A stretch of 64,000 nucleotides of DNA from Tenrec ecaudatus. Lineage: Eukaryota > Chordata > Mammalia > Afrosoricida > Tenrecidae. Position 1 is the stretch's first letter. Every line of letters starts with the position of its first letter. The stretch spans positions 127,620,758 through 127,684,757 of the forward strand of contig NC_134536.1 in NCBI RefSeq assembly GCF_050624435.1, read 5' to 3'. The position numbers and the translations under genes are program-made. Of this stretch, positions 33,500 to 44,511 are shown in pieces. A model generated the notes under the pieces. It saw only the letters and a program-made list of their open reading frames with translations. It was not told the DNA's origin and did not search any database.

Positions 33500-33850
33500 A
33501 CATGGAAAGCACGAGTGGTGGAGAGCGGGTGTTTTGAGAAGGATGAGGGCAATGAATGTACGATGTACTTGACACAACTCATGTATGTATGGATAGTGAT
33601 AAGAGTTGTATGAGCCCCTAATAAGATGATTAAAAAAGACATGAAAACAATAATTTATAAGTTATCAAAGGTCACAAGGGAGGAAGGAGGGAGGAAGGCA
33701 AAAAAGAAGAGCTGATATCAAGGGCTCAAATAGAAAGTAAATGGTTAGAAAATGATGATGGCAACATATGTACAAATATGCTTGAAACGACTGATGTACG
33801 GAATGTTATGAATTATAAGAACCCCTAATAAAACAATTTTAAAACAAAAA
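33500..33850 (+). mobile_element. L1 3' ends, two in tandem
   Basis: Two successive 3' termini: GTTGTATGAGCCCCTAATAA near 33,607 and GAACCCCTAATAAAACAATT near 33,820, each preceded by the L1 3' UTR blocks seen at 7.7-8.0 kb. Confidence 0.8.
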
Positions 33851-33929
33851 AGAGAAAGCTCAAACAACAAAAGACAAAATGCATACATTGTACGTAGCTT
33901 TTTAGAACATGAAATATTTTTGTCTATTA

Positions 33930-34125
33930 AAAACAAACTCACTGCCATCAAGTTAAAATTTGACACTATAGGACAAAGTAGAACTGTCCCTTGTGCGTTT
34001 TCAAGACTGTAAATCTTTAGAAGAGTAGAAAGCCTCATCTTTCTCCCTTGGAGTGGTGGGTGATTTCAAACCGCTGACCTTGTGGGCAGCATCTCAAAGC
34101 ATAACCCACTGTGCCACACGAAGAG
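33930..34125 (-). mobile_element. AfroSINE, antisense
   Basis: AAACTCACTGCCATCAAGTT, AGTAGAAAGCCTCATCTTTC TCCC, CAAACCGCTGACCTTGTGGG. Confidence 0.9.
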
Positions 34126-34317
34126 GCCATCTAGATGAGGAGAAAATTATTATCCGATAAGGATCTAATGTCCAGAATAGAGAGAGGGCTTCTATAACTC
34201 AACAACCAAAAGACAACACAATCAAAATTTGGGACGCTGAAAAGCAATGCTGGAACCAGGAGACACCTCATAACATGAATGGACAAGGAGAACATTATGT
34301 TGAGTGAGGTTCAGGTC

Positions 34318-34490
34318 CTCCCTCCCACTGAGTTGTTGCCGACTCATGGTGACCCTAGAGGGCAGGGTCGAACTGCCCTTTGAGTTTCCAAGACTGTCAC
34401 TGTTTATCAGAATAGAAAGTTCTGTGTTTCTCCTGAAGAGCGATTGGTGGTTTCGAACTGCTGACCTTGCAGTTAGCAGCCTGACTCTTT
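34318..34490 (-). mobile_element. AfroSINE, antisense
   Basis: TTGCCGACTCATGGTGACCC, GGTGGTTTCGAACTGCTGAC CTTGCAGTTAGCAG. Nested in an older L1. Confidence 0.9.
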
Positions 34491-34740
34491 TTCTTAGTCA
34501 TTTTATTGAGGGCTCTTACAGCTCTTCTAACAATCTATACATCAATCGTAACCAGCACATCTGTACCTATGTTGCCATCATTCTCTTCTTGACATTTAAG
34601 CCTGTTGGTGAAGGGGAGAAGGGAAATAATAGAGCGTGTGGGGGGGGGGGCAAGGGAACAGGACAAGCCATCTGGAGGTTTGATGAGGTGTTAGAAGGCA
34701 GACATGAGGATCTGACACGTAAACCCTCACCTAGTTCACA
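34490..34740 (-). mobile_element. L1 3' UTR fragment, antisense
   Basis: TTTATTGAGGGCTCTTACAG start and CATCTGTACCTATGTTGCCA TCATTCTC, the reverse of the young L1 3' terminus. Confidence 0.8.
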
Positions 34741-35169
34741 CTGAAAAGTTTGGGGACCAGAGAAAGGCTGTTGGACAAGGTTCATCAAGAGGTGAAAGCT
34801 GGGCCCAGCAGCCCGGTGGCTACTGTGGAGTCGAAAGGCTCTGAGACGGGGCTTCCACAGAGACTGCACAGCAGTGTCCCCTGCGGGTCCTTCCACAGCA
34901 GCTCACAGGCGGAAACCGCCCCAGGGCCAGTCCACAGAAAATGTGTCAGCAACATACAGTCCGTTTGCCCCATGGAGGATTATTCAGCCGTAAAGAGGAG
35001 TTACAAGTCCCAATACATGTTATAATACATCCCCCAAATACATCCCCCAAATACATCCCCCAATACATCCCCCAAAGCCGCGCCCTGCGTAAAACAACTC
35101 GGTCACAAAAAGACAAATAGTATACGGATTCACTTATAGGAAATATCTAAAAAAACACAACGACCAAGT

Positions 35170-35365
35170 TCACAGTCATCCAGTCGATTCCGACTCCTAG
35201 AGATCTTACAGGTCAGAGTAGAGCTGCCCCTGTGGGCTTCCAAGCCTGCTACTCTTTACAGGAGTAGAAAGCCCCATCTTTCTCCCAAGGAGGGATTGGT
35301 GGCTTTGAACTTCTGACCTTGTGGTTAACAGCCCAACCCATAATCCATTATGGCACCTGGACTCC
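35170..35365 (-). mobile_element. AfroSINE, antisense
   Basis: GATTCCGACTCCTAGAGATC, AGTAGAAAGCCCCATCTTTC TCCC, TGAACTTCTGACCTTGTGGT. Confidence 0.9.
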
Positions 35366-35737
35366 ATTATGAAATAGCTAGCATAGGTGAATGTACAGAG
35401 ACTGAAGTTCATTAGTGACTACCAGGGGTCAGTGGTGAGGTGGCACTGAGTGTCTGGGAAGGTCAACAGAGAAATGTGGGTACAGAGAGTGTTGGTGATG
35501 GCTGTACCACCCCATGCACGTAACTAGTGTGGCTGCATTCTACATGTGAAAAACGCTGGAACAGCAACTGTGTTGTTGTACACGCTGCATGTTTACCACA
35601 AGGAAAAAAAACCAAGAACATGATATCGAGTGAAACAGTCCCATTGCAGAGCTACGTGCGCCAAATGTAAACGTCCCTTTTGGATTAAATTGTGTCCTCG
35701 CCTCCCAAAAGAAAGCTGAAGGTGCCCTAATGCTCTG

Positions 35738-35945
35738 TGGGGGAGCCCTGGTGGCACAGAGTGGTTCCTAGCTGGGCAGCCTACCGCAAAGTCAGCGGTT
35801 CAAAATCACCAGCCGCACCGCAGGAGAAAGTCCAGGCTTTCAAGTCCAGTAAACAGGTACAGTCTTGCAATCCCCCGGGGACAGTTCTACTGTCCTGCAC
35901 TGTGCTGCCCCTGGATCACAGTGAGGTTGTGGTCTCCATGGCTCG
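35738..35945 (+). mobile_element. AfroSINE
   Basis: GGGGAGCCCTGGTGGCACAG start, GCAGCCTACCGCAAAGTCAG CGGTTC (B box side), GGGGACAGTTCTACTGTCC. Its 5' end is the best-preserved AfroSINE head in the window. Confidence 0.9.
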
Positions 35946-35949
35946 CTGA

Positions 35950-37350
35950 GTGGAGCCACACCAGGACAAGGCAGCTTCTGCAAGGAGTCTCCCCAGGGGT
36001 GTCACACAAAGAACAAAGAGATCATGTAAATGTAAACGTGACCCCACCTCCTCTCCTAACCTCACAATGGGACGGAGGAGGGTCACGGTTTTGCTTTGTT
36101 TTTCAAACCAATTCTGCCCCAGCCTCCCCTCGGCCAGCAAGCGTGGTGGACGCCTCTGCTGGTGTCCACGCAGCCCTCACAGCCCACGCTCACCGGTTCT
36201 GAGGTTTGCCAAGGACGTCGCAGGGACGGCTCCACGCACAGGTCTTCAGTCAGGACAGCTTCTGCGGGGCTGGCCTGCCCCTGGCGCTCTGCTTGGGCCT
36301 TCCTCCGCTGCCGTCTCTGCTCCACACATATGACCAAGCTTTTTTGTTTCACTGATAAAGTGCCCAGAGGCACCTCACTCGTGGCCGCCAGCTACCTGCG
36401 AGGACAGTGTGAGCTCGGGCTTTGGGTCAGAGGGCCCAGCTCTGCCTAATGTCCCAGGCAACCTCCTCCCCAGCAACCCCCTCCCCGCAGGTGCTCAGCT
36501 TTCTCCTCCTTGCCCTGCGAAGCTCTCTGCCCCAGCTCTCCTTCTCTGCCAATGTTTCCTGCTGTCTCTCACCTGCTCAAACATTAGGGGGTCTCTCTCT
36601 CTCTCTCTCTCCTGCCACCTCCTCCTCCTCCTCTTTCTTCTCTTCCTCTTCTCCATCCTTCTCCCCCTTTTCCTCTCTCTCCCCCACCCTCCCTGCTCTC
36701 TCCCCTCTCTCCCTGAGCTGAGAGGTTCTCCGTGCAGAAATACCAGCTCCACTCCCCGCTCTTCTTCTTGGTGATAGTGGGGTCTCCCCTTCTTGTCTCC
36801 GGATGACTCATCTTAAGCCCAGTGGCCAGATGGCAACACTCACTGATCCAGCCCCTCCTTGGGGTTCCTGACAGTCCCACTCGATCACTGGGTGGAATCA
36901 AGGCAAGAAAGGCTACCTGATGCCATCCGTTGTGTCACAGACACAGCTGGCCACACAGGCACGGGAGGAAGAGCACGCGAGAACAGAGGCAGGTGCACCT
37001 ACAAGGGCAGAGATGCCGAGGGCTGCTGACCTGTGCTAGAAACTTAGAACCCCGAAGACCATTCCATCGAGCCCACAGCCTGGATTCAGACGACAGCCTC
37101 CTGAGGAAACATGTAGCTGTTCGTCCAGCCACTCACTGTGTGGCATTGCTCATGTGACAGCATGGAGCGCGTGCACACACACACACAGTAAGATTACACA
37201 ACACAGCCAAGTCTAGGACAGCCGTGCCCTGGTGAAGGCAGGAACCTGTCCGATGTCAGAGAAGGAAAATGCACTATCTTCCAGGGAGAGAGAGAGAAAA
37301 AATGAGGACAAGGCTCAGCCCTGTCAGAAAAGGAAAACTAACTATGTTCC
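35950..37350. other. Intergenic, mostly unique
   Basis: GC-rich at 36,150-36,460, then a pyrimidine-rich tract with (TC)n at 36,592-36,612 and CT/CCT repeats to about 36,720. No exon recognised. Confidence 0.45.
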
Positions 37351-37354
37351 TGTG

Positions 37355-37860
37355 TAAGTCTGGGTACTTTAGAGAAACAAATCCACAGAAACTCACATAT
37401 GAGAGAGTTTTATATAAAGGTTAAGTGCGTATCAAGAAAACAGCCCAACCCAGTGCTGCTCAAGCTCACAAGTCCAACATTTACCCATATGTTGGACACC
37501 AATCCACAAAGTCCTCCTCCATCTCACAAAACACACACTATGATGCTGACTGCAGGAGGAAAGCAGAGCCAGTGAATGTGTAAACATCTCAGCACTGGCA
37601 GGGGTCTCCACAAGGCTGCTCCAACCCCCAGGGCTGCATCAGGGTAGGTCCATGTGGCTTCTCCTCAGGGATGTCTTGCAGGAAGTGAGCCTTGCCAGCT
37701 GAAGCAGGGAACTGGCTAAGGCAGCTGCACCCTGGTCCGACCATCAGAAAGCAAGAGACACCAGAACTCGAAAGGCGAGGCTCACTGAGCCATTTATCCC
37801 TCCACCCTTCAATTAACCCCACGTGTGTTTGTCGGCCAGGTTGGCACCATAAACTAACTC
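37355..37860 (+). mobile_element. LTR fossil, MLT2/ERVL-like, near full length
   Basis: Starts TGTAAGTCTGGGTACTTTAG AGAAACAAATCC and ends near AGGTTGGCACCATAAACTAA C. Solo. Its last third (37,742-37,838) has a near-identical inverted twin at 38,573-38,669. Confidence 0.6.
37742..37838 (+). repeat. 97-bp inverted repeat, arm 1
   Basis: 95 of 97 bases match the reverse complement of 38,573-38,669. It belongs naturally to the LTR in which it lies. Confidence 0.95.
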
Positions 37861-38309
37861 ACTCACTTCCCCTTAGTGGGAGAGAGATCGAGCCAAGTGG
37901 TAAGGCTGTGCGCTGTCAGAGGCGGAAAACGCATGAGACCAGAAACACCAGGCAGAGTCCTGAGAGGTTCCAGCTCTCACAGTGCCCATTGTCTAGTGTG
38001 GGTCCAGATCCATGTAGTTAAAGAAGACTCCTGAGTGAGAAGGACGGCCAGCAGCTTCAGCAGAGCGAGTCTCTCCAAGGGGCAGGATGGGACAGGGGGA
38101 TCCAGGTGTGGAGGGTTGGCTGTAGCTGTGCCTGAGCTGCTCTATTCCTTTAACAGCCCCCCCCCCCGCACCCCCTGGGGAAACAGAGGGTGGCGGCGGC
38201 TGCAAACAAGAAGAGTGAAATTAATGCCACTGAGGTGTGTGTGTGGGAAATGTGGGCATCTCTTGTCAGAGATCTATCTGGGGGCCCTAGGAGGCGCGAA
38301 TGCTCAGTG

Positions 38310-38458
38310 CCCTTGGCTACTCACCATGAAGTTGGCAGTTCGAGTCCACCCAGAGGCACCTTAGAAGAAAGGGCTCTGTCTACTCCCAAAACAGCAGCTC
38401 CTGAACACTCCATGGAACGCAGTTCTGTGCTGGTACACACGGCATTGCCAGGCGTCTC
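38310..38458 (+). mobile_element. tRNA-derived SINE
   Basis: CTACTCACCATGAAGTTGGC AGTTCGAGTCCACCC head, then GAACACTCCATGGAACGCAG TTCTG. Confidence 0.7.
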
Positions 38459-38459
38459 A

Positions 38460-38745
38460 AAAACTCACTGCCAGAGAGCCAATTCCGACTCATGAACAGG
38501 GCGACATAGACCTGTCCCTCTGGGTTTCTGAGATGGGGAACCTCTTCGTGAGAGTAGAAAGCCTCTTTTACTTGGCCGACAAACACACGTGGGGTTAATT
38601 GAAGGGTGGAGGGATAAATGGCTCGGTGAGCCTCGCCTTTCGAGTTCTGGGGTCTCTTGCTTTCTGATGATGGTTTTGAACTGCATGCTTTGCGGTTAGC
38701 AGCCCGACTTGTAACCACGATGCCAGGAGGGCACCTGCATGCCTG
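38460..38745 (-). mobile_element. AfroSINE, antisense, carrying a 97-bp foreign block
   Basis: Tail AAACTCACTGCCAGAGAGCC, GTTTCTGAGATGGGGAACCT, then after the foreign block TTTTGAACTGCATGCTTTGC GGTTAGCAG. Confidence 0.85.
38573..38669 (-). repeat. 97-bp inverted repeat, arm 2, inside an AfroSINE
   Basis: Replaces or interrupts the middle of the antisense AfroSINE at 38,460-38,745: it follows AGTAGAAAGCCTCTTTTACT and is followed by GTTTTGAACTGC. It is the reverse complement of the LTR segment about 0.74 kb upstream. Confidence 0.95.
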
Positions 38746-38749
38746 CGCA

Positions 38750-39424
38750 CAGTGAAACAAGAAGGGAAGGCAGATGGTAACATGTGAACACCTTGGAGAC
38801 GAACACACAGCGACTCCATTCTTCCTGTCGGTTGTTCTTGTTCAGCCTACTGGACAGCGGAACAGGTGAGAAGCCTGCCTCAGAGACATTGCTGGCTCAG
38901 CTCCACCGTATGTCACCATACAGTGGGGTGGGGGGCGATTCTTTTGGGGCCTTTTCCAACGCATATCAGAGTGATCATTGCGGGCTGCTTGGTGTCTGAT
39001 AGCAGTGTGTGGAAACAACTGAAATGCTGTGAGAATTGCCAAGCTGTGGGCATGCTTTGAGCACTAGCCTCTTGGGAAACAATGACCCAGATAGACTTGC
39101 TCAATGACGGCTTGTCAAAAACCTTCTATAAATCAATAAATATCTGCGATGATCTGCCGCGTGTAAAAGGGGTGCACTTCTGCCCTGTCTCCGGACCTCC
39201 CACGCTCTCCTCCCACTAGTTCTCCCCACCCTCTTTCTCTTCTTCCAGGCTGCACACGGAGTGGTCAGTGCTTTGTGTCGGCTATCAGGAAATCCATGAT
39301 GAGGCTCAGCAGTGGGAACCTGGAAGTCCAAGGAGCGAGGTGAGTGGAGGTGGCCCTGAGGTGCATGCTCTCTCTGTCTGTAGGGAGTCCACTTCGGCAC
39401 AGCCCGGGAGACTGTGACACCCAC
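38750..39424. other. Intergenic, unclassified
   Basis: No coding exon or known repeat recognised; moderately AT/GC balanced. Confidence 0.4.
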
Positions 39425-39580
39425 ATTTTAAAAATCGGTTTATTAGGGGCTCATACAACTCTTATCACAATCCATACATACATCAATTGTGTAAAGCACA
39501 TCTGTACATTGATTGCCCTCATCATTCTCAAAACATTTGCTCTCCACTTAACCCCTTGATATCAGATCCTCACCCCCCCA
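39425..39580 (-). mobile_element. L1 3' end, antisense
   Basis: TTTATTAGGGGCTCATACAA CTCTTATCACAATCC is the reverse of the young L1 terminus, with the AATAAA equivalent at its start. Confidence 0.9.
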
Positions 39581-40159
39581 CACACACACATATTTCTCTT
39601 CTGCTGCAGGTTGCGAATTTACCTGGGGACCTCCTCCCCAGGGGCCCCGCTGCCCTTCTTCACGGCATCCCTCTCTCTCAGGGAGAGAGTCTTGAAATGA
39701 GGAGTGTGACATCCTTCTGAGCATCCCTGGGGGCACTTGGAATGCCAGGAGAGAGTAAAGGCTGAAGGGAAGCCCACAACCCCTCTGATCACACAGTTCT
39801 TTCTCTTAAACGCGCTTGAGCTTGGTTCCGCTGAAGTGTTCACTCGATTGGAACCTGGCGATGCGAAGGTGGACGAACAGGACATGGAAGCATGGTTGAA
39901 GAACTGTGCTCCGATGACATCTCCGTTCTTGAAGATAGAGAAGTGGGTGTCTGCACACAAATGCATCTTTGGAAATGACCACTGGGCTTAGCGTCCTCCC
40001 AGGAGAGGAGGCTCTTATGTGAGGGTCAGTTTTCATCTGAGACAGCCCCTCTCGTTCCAAATGCAACGTGATCCAGAGGAGAGGTAACGCCGGGAGTTAG
40101 CACTCGATGACGTGCCTGCTAAACAAAAGAACTAGACGCATTGCCAATGCCTATGCACA

Positions 40160-40450
40160 CTCATGTCCACCCAGCAAGACAGGGCAGACCTGCTCCAGTG
40201 GGTCTGTCTCCTGCGGAGTGGCTGGTGGTTTCAAACTGCTGACCTGGCAGCTGGATGCCCCTGTGGAAGACTGATGATGGAGCCTCTTAGCAGAGCTCCC
40301 AAACTAACCCAGACTTGGAGGGAAGGCTTGGGGATCTACTTCCAAAAGCACTCAGGGAATGCCCTGCGGCTCACAATCGCCAATGAGCAGCCAATCCTGA
40401 GGCTGACCGCTTGTGTCAACGTGCGTCAGGGCCACCTCCGGGGCAGCGAA
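40160..40450. mobile_element. AfroSINE antisense piece and RTE-related SINE body
   Basis: 40,160-40,255 is antisense AfroSINE (GGTGGTTTCAAACTGCTGAC). 40,280-40,450 resembles the body of the tRNA-Gly SINE (GATCTACTTCCAAAAGC). Confidence 0.55.
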
Positions 40451-40499
40451 TGAAAATGGACCGGTCACAGCTGGAACTGGCAGGCACATTGTTGCAGTC

Positions 40500-41638
40500 A
40501 ATAAATTTCTTTAATGATTGCTATCCCCAGGCACTTGAACTACCTCAGCAAGGACAAGTCCTCTTTCCTCCATGGGTTGGTCAGTAGAGGAGACAGAGCG
40601 TAAACAGGAAATGATCAGACACCCAGATAAGTGCTCCTCCAGGGGGGGCCGGAAGCCAGGAGTCCAGGGCACCGGCCAGCATGGGGCTGGGTGTGTTGGG
40701 ATGTGAGAGAAGGCTTCCTGAAAAGTGGAGCTTCTGAGCTGCAGCCTGAAGGGAACCAGGGGCTTCAGAGGGACGCCCAGGGAAGAGAGAAGGTGAAGAG
40801 TGTGTTGAGAAGAGGGGAGAGCTGGTGTGGGATGCATGGTAGCGGGTGCTAGAGGCAGGGGGGCAGGGCCCAGGTGAAAGAGGACTTAGAAGGATGAAGG
40901 CCAAGCAGTTGCTGTTAACAGCCCTGGGGGAGTTTTCAACGCATAGGAACCCCGTGGGACAGAGAAATGTCCCAGAGGGTTTCCCAGGCTGCACTCCGCA
41001 TGGGAGAAGACCGCCGCCGAGCCTTTCTCCCATGGGAACTCTTTGGATAGCAGCTGGGTGTTTCATCGTGGTGCTACTAGGTCAAAAAGTGGGAAGTGGC
41101 TTCCGGCACTGTTTAGAGTGGCCCCCAGGCAAGGTCCAGAGAATCCTGGCTGGGGGGATCTCAGACAGCTCTCATGGCTGGTGCCATCCACAGAAAACGA
41201 ACAACCCAGCAGTCTTTTCGGGTGATGGGGTGGGGCGAGGGATGAACTCAGGTCCCAGTAAGGTGCTTCTGAAGCTTTGGTGGGACCCAGAGTCTGACTT
41301 CTCTGAAGGGAGAGGTGGGGGCAGCGGCAAGGGTTGGAGGGGAAGGGATGGCAGGAGGAATGAGAATGAGGCTGCGTCAGGGTGAGCAGGAGGGGGCGTC
41401 CCCAGGCCAGACACCCTCCTTTAGGGTAGAATAAACAGATGGAGCAATCTAACAGGTCAGAAAGTGCAACTGTAGATGCCCAGTGAGACTGCACCACTTG
41501 AAGACATTTATTTTGGCTAACAGACAGACAGACAAACAGACACTGAATCAAAAACAGGAAATGATTTAACTGGAACACAGGGTGGAAAGTGAGCTATGGC
41601 TTCATTCTGTGCGATTTTTCTATTTTTTAACATGTTCT
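40500..41638. other. Intergenic; possible L2/MIR relic and antisense AfroSINE
   Basis: 40,690-40,800 (GAAGGCTTCCTGAAAAGTGG) resembles an old mammalian interspersed repeat. 40,910-41,055 looks like a weak antisense AfroSINE. The rest is unclassified. Confidence 0.4.
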
Positions 41639-41639
41639 A

Positions 41640-41808
41640 ATTGAGACGAAAGAGGGCCTTGGAAGATGCTCGGCGGGATGGGCTGACACAGTGGCTGCAA
41701 CAATGGGTCCAAACATAACAGTCGTGAGGATGACGGATGGCGCAGGGCCAGGGAGCGATCTGTTCTGCTGTGCACAGGTTGCAATGAGTCAGAATGGATT
41801 CGACAGTG
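41640..41808 (+). mobile_element. RTE LINE 3' end
   Basis: CTGACACAGTGGCTGCAACA ATGGG and GTTCTGCTGTGCACAGGTTG, the RTE 3' UTR. Confidence 0.8.
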
Positions 41809-41809
41809 T

Positions 41810-42215
41810 CTGTGTTAGGTTGAGTTTTCTAGACAGCAGTCAGGTTCAAGTCCATAGATCAGAAGTCAGCTGGAGGCTTCTCCTGGCTCATGTAGCTGTG
41901 GAAACTGATGCAGAGGAAGTTGGAAGGTGAAGCAGGCAGGCTGCAAGCTTATGGATGTGGAGCTGGCAGGAAGCAAGGCATGCTGAATGAATGCAAGGTA
42001 GCCAAGACAGCCTTGGGGAGTGGAGACAAAGAACCAGGAGTAGGATCCGGATCCAACAGAGAGGGAGGGGCAGTTCTGCTGGGGTATCTCTGATAAAAAA
42101 GGTCACACCCTCAAGGAGGTGCCATCAGGTTGTGACGAGATGGATGGTTTGGGCTCCGCCCATGCCTTTACCCAAGTACGTCCAGTTGACATAAAATTGA
42201 ACCATCACAGCATCG
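41810..42215 (+). mobile_element. LTR fossil, MLT2/ERVL-like
   Basis: Starts TGTGTTAGGTTGAGTTTTCT and ends GTACGTCCAGTTGACATAAA. Solo, eroded. Confidence 0.5.
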
Positions 42216-42239
42216 AACAAGAATACATTACTTCTGGAA

Positions 42240-42772
42240 TTAGAAAAAGATCTAATGTAATCTCCACCTCCTCCCCAGTATCATGACCCCAGTTCTACCT
42301 TACAAATCAGCTAGACTGGAGCATGTACACTGGTACAGATAAGAGCTCCTGACACACAGAATCAAGGACAGATGCCCCCCACCCCAGAACCATAATGGAA
42401 GCAGTGATACCATGAGGGTAGGGGGAAGCTGAGGGGAGAAGGTGGAGAAAGGGGGAACCAATCGCAAGGATCAACATATTAACCCCTTTTCCCCCAGGGT
42501 GACAAACAGAAACGTGGGTAAAGGGAGATAGTGGACAGTGTGAGATATGAAAATAATAATAATTTATAATTTATCAAGGGTTCATGAGAGTGGGAGGGGA
42601 GGGGAGGGAGGGTAAAAAGAGGAGCTGATACCAAGGGCTCAAGTAGAAAGAAAATGTTTTGAAAATGATGATGGCGACATATGGACAGATATGCTTGATC
42701 CAATTGACATATGGATTGTTATAAGAGCTGTAAGCATCCCCAATAAATGATTTATAATAAACAGAAAGAAAG
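42240..42772 (+). mobile_element. L1 3' UTR and terminus
   Basis: GACCCCAGTTCTACCTTACA, then GGGGGAACCAATCGCAAGGA and the end GATTGTTATAAGAGCTGTAA with an A-rich tail. Confidence 0.88.
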
Positions 42773-43014
42773 AGGGGATGATTTGTGCTGTTGACATAGA
42801 AGAGGAAATTTCATTATAACGCGCAGTGGAGGAGTGGGTTGCTAAGGGACACATGGCTCTTGTAGGGGCAGGTCCTGGGGAAGAATGCTTCTATCAGGAC
42901 AAAGGGGCAGAGTCCATGTGGCAGGTGTGAAAAATCTAGGGGAAAGGCAAATGATAAACAGAAGGAAATATTTGCAACCCATAAAGACAGACGGGTCAAA
43001 TCATGATACGCGAA

Positions 43015-43775
43015 GAAAAGACTGACGCCGCCGAGGATTTTCTCTTGCTCGGACCCACAGCTGATGCTCATGGAAGCAGCAATAAGAGATCCAAAGAGGC
43101 GGATGGGGGGGTAAAGGGTGCTGAGGTCACGGAGTCCGGGAAGGAAGAGGACATTTTGAAACTGATTGTGGTAGCAGTTGGACAACACTGCTTGATGTGA
43201 TTGAACCCCGGAATGACGTGATAGCCGTATTAACTCCCGGCGAAATGGTTTTGAATTAAGATGAAAGACGAGTTGCACTGGGTAGATTCAGTGCACAAGA
43301 TCGCTGAAGAACAACAGTGTCACTGAGGACTCAGGTGGGCCTGACACAAGCCCGGTGTTGTCAATGGCCGCCGATGCGTGTGAAAGATGGGCATGAGGAA
43401 GACGGGAGAGAACGACGCATTTCAGTTGTGATGCTGGAGAAGACTATTGAAAGCACCATGGCTTCCTGGAAAAGGACCGTGCACTCTGTCTTGGAATGAG
43501 TACGGCCAGAGTGCTCCTTAGAAGCAGCGTTGGCAAGGCTGTGTCTTACATGCTTTGGACATGTTGTCAGGAGAGGCCAGTCCCTGGAGAAGGACGTTAT
43601 GTTTGGTGTTGGAGGGGCAGACGGCAAAGGGGAAAGCCCTCATTGAGATGGATTGACAGCACCCTCGACAATGGGCTCAGGCACAGGAACAACGGTGAGA
43701 ATGGCGCAGGACCGGGCAGCTTGCTGTGGGTCGGAACCGACTTCATGGTACCTAGTAACAATGAGACCGATACAT
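43015..43775 (+). mobile_element. RTE LINE 3' part
   Basis: TCATGGAAGCAGCAATAAGA, GGACTCAGGTGGGCCTGACA, ACATGCTTTGGACATGTTGT CAGG, GATGGATTGACAGCACCCT, ending near GGTACCTAGTAACAATGAG. The C-terminal peptide GKPSLRWIDSTLDNG can be read, as in RTE proteins. Confidence 0.88.
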
Positions 43776-43864
43776 TGGTGTAATCTTTGGTAGATTGTCA
43801 ACGAAGTCTTTCTCCAATCTTGACCACCCTTTGTGCTTCCAATCCAGCGTACAGATCTTTGGTC

Positions 43865-44370
43865 AAATACAGATAGACTATGAAAGGCAAAAAGATTCAA
43901 CCCTGCCGCACATCTTTTCTGATTTTTGAATCACCAAGTATCTCCTAGTTTGATTCAACACCCGCCTTTTGACCCACATACAGCTTCTGCGCAGCCATGA
44001 TAAAACACACGTAGACATCTTTCTGGTGTTCTTTGGTGCACTTGACCTGAGCCATTGTCTTGGGTCAATGGCCTCCAATGCACTCAGAAGGTGGACGAAT
44101 GAAGACAGCAGAGTCGCTGCGTTGAGCGGTGGCATGGGCAGGCGTAGCAGGGCACGCCCTGGATGGCCTGGAAAGACAAGCACATCTATTTGGGAGGAAA
44201 CACAGCCGGGACGCTCCTGAGAGATGGGGATGGTAAGATGCTTATTTTGGACATGTGATTAGAATGTTACCTGTGTCTTATTGACTGCATGAAAGCATTC
44301 GATTGTGTGGGTCCTAAGAATCATTAGGATGAAAAGTTCAAACACGGAATTGGAAATTGTCCTATAGTAG
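43865..44370. mobile_element. RTE LINE mosaic (antisense and sense pieces)
   Basis: 43,865-44,030 is antisense RT region (minus strand reads GATGTGCGGCAGGGTTGAAT). 44,060-44,220 and 44,255-44,370 are sense pieces, the last with TGTGTCTTATTGACTGCATG AAAGCATTCGATTGTGTGG, the RT palm segment. Confidence 0.7.
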
Positions 44371-44511
44371 GACATTAATTATGCTTGCGATCTGGAGACT
44401 GGATTACCCCAAAGGGTTTCTCAACCAACCATCAAACTGACACTGCCATTGACAGGGCGCCAAATACCCCTCTGTAGGGTGGCCTTGACTGTGAATCTTT
44501 CTTTCTTTTTT

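Larger units (their letters stand above)
34130..35615 (+). mobile_element. Older L1 3' end with nested insertions
   Basis: Pieces at 34,130-34,315, 34,935-35,165 and 35,370-35,615 follow the order of an L1 3' end: CTAATGTCCAGAATAGAGAG, GGATTATTCAGCCGTAAAGA, CACAAAAAGACAAATAGTAT and GACTACCAGGGGTCAGTGG. They are split by an AfroSINE (34,320-34,490), an L1 3' UTR piece (34,490-34,740) and another AfroSINE (35,170-35,365). A local 12-bp repeat (AATACATCCCCC, four times) lies at 35,025-35,075. Confidence 0.75.
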
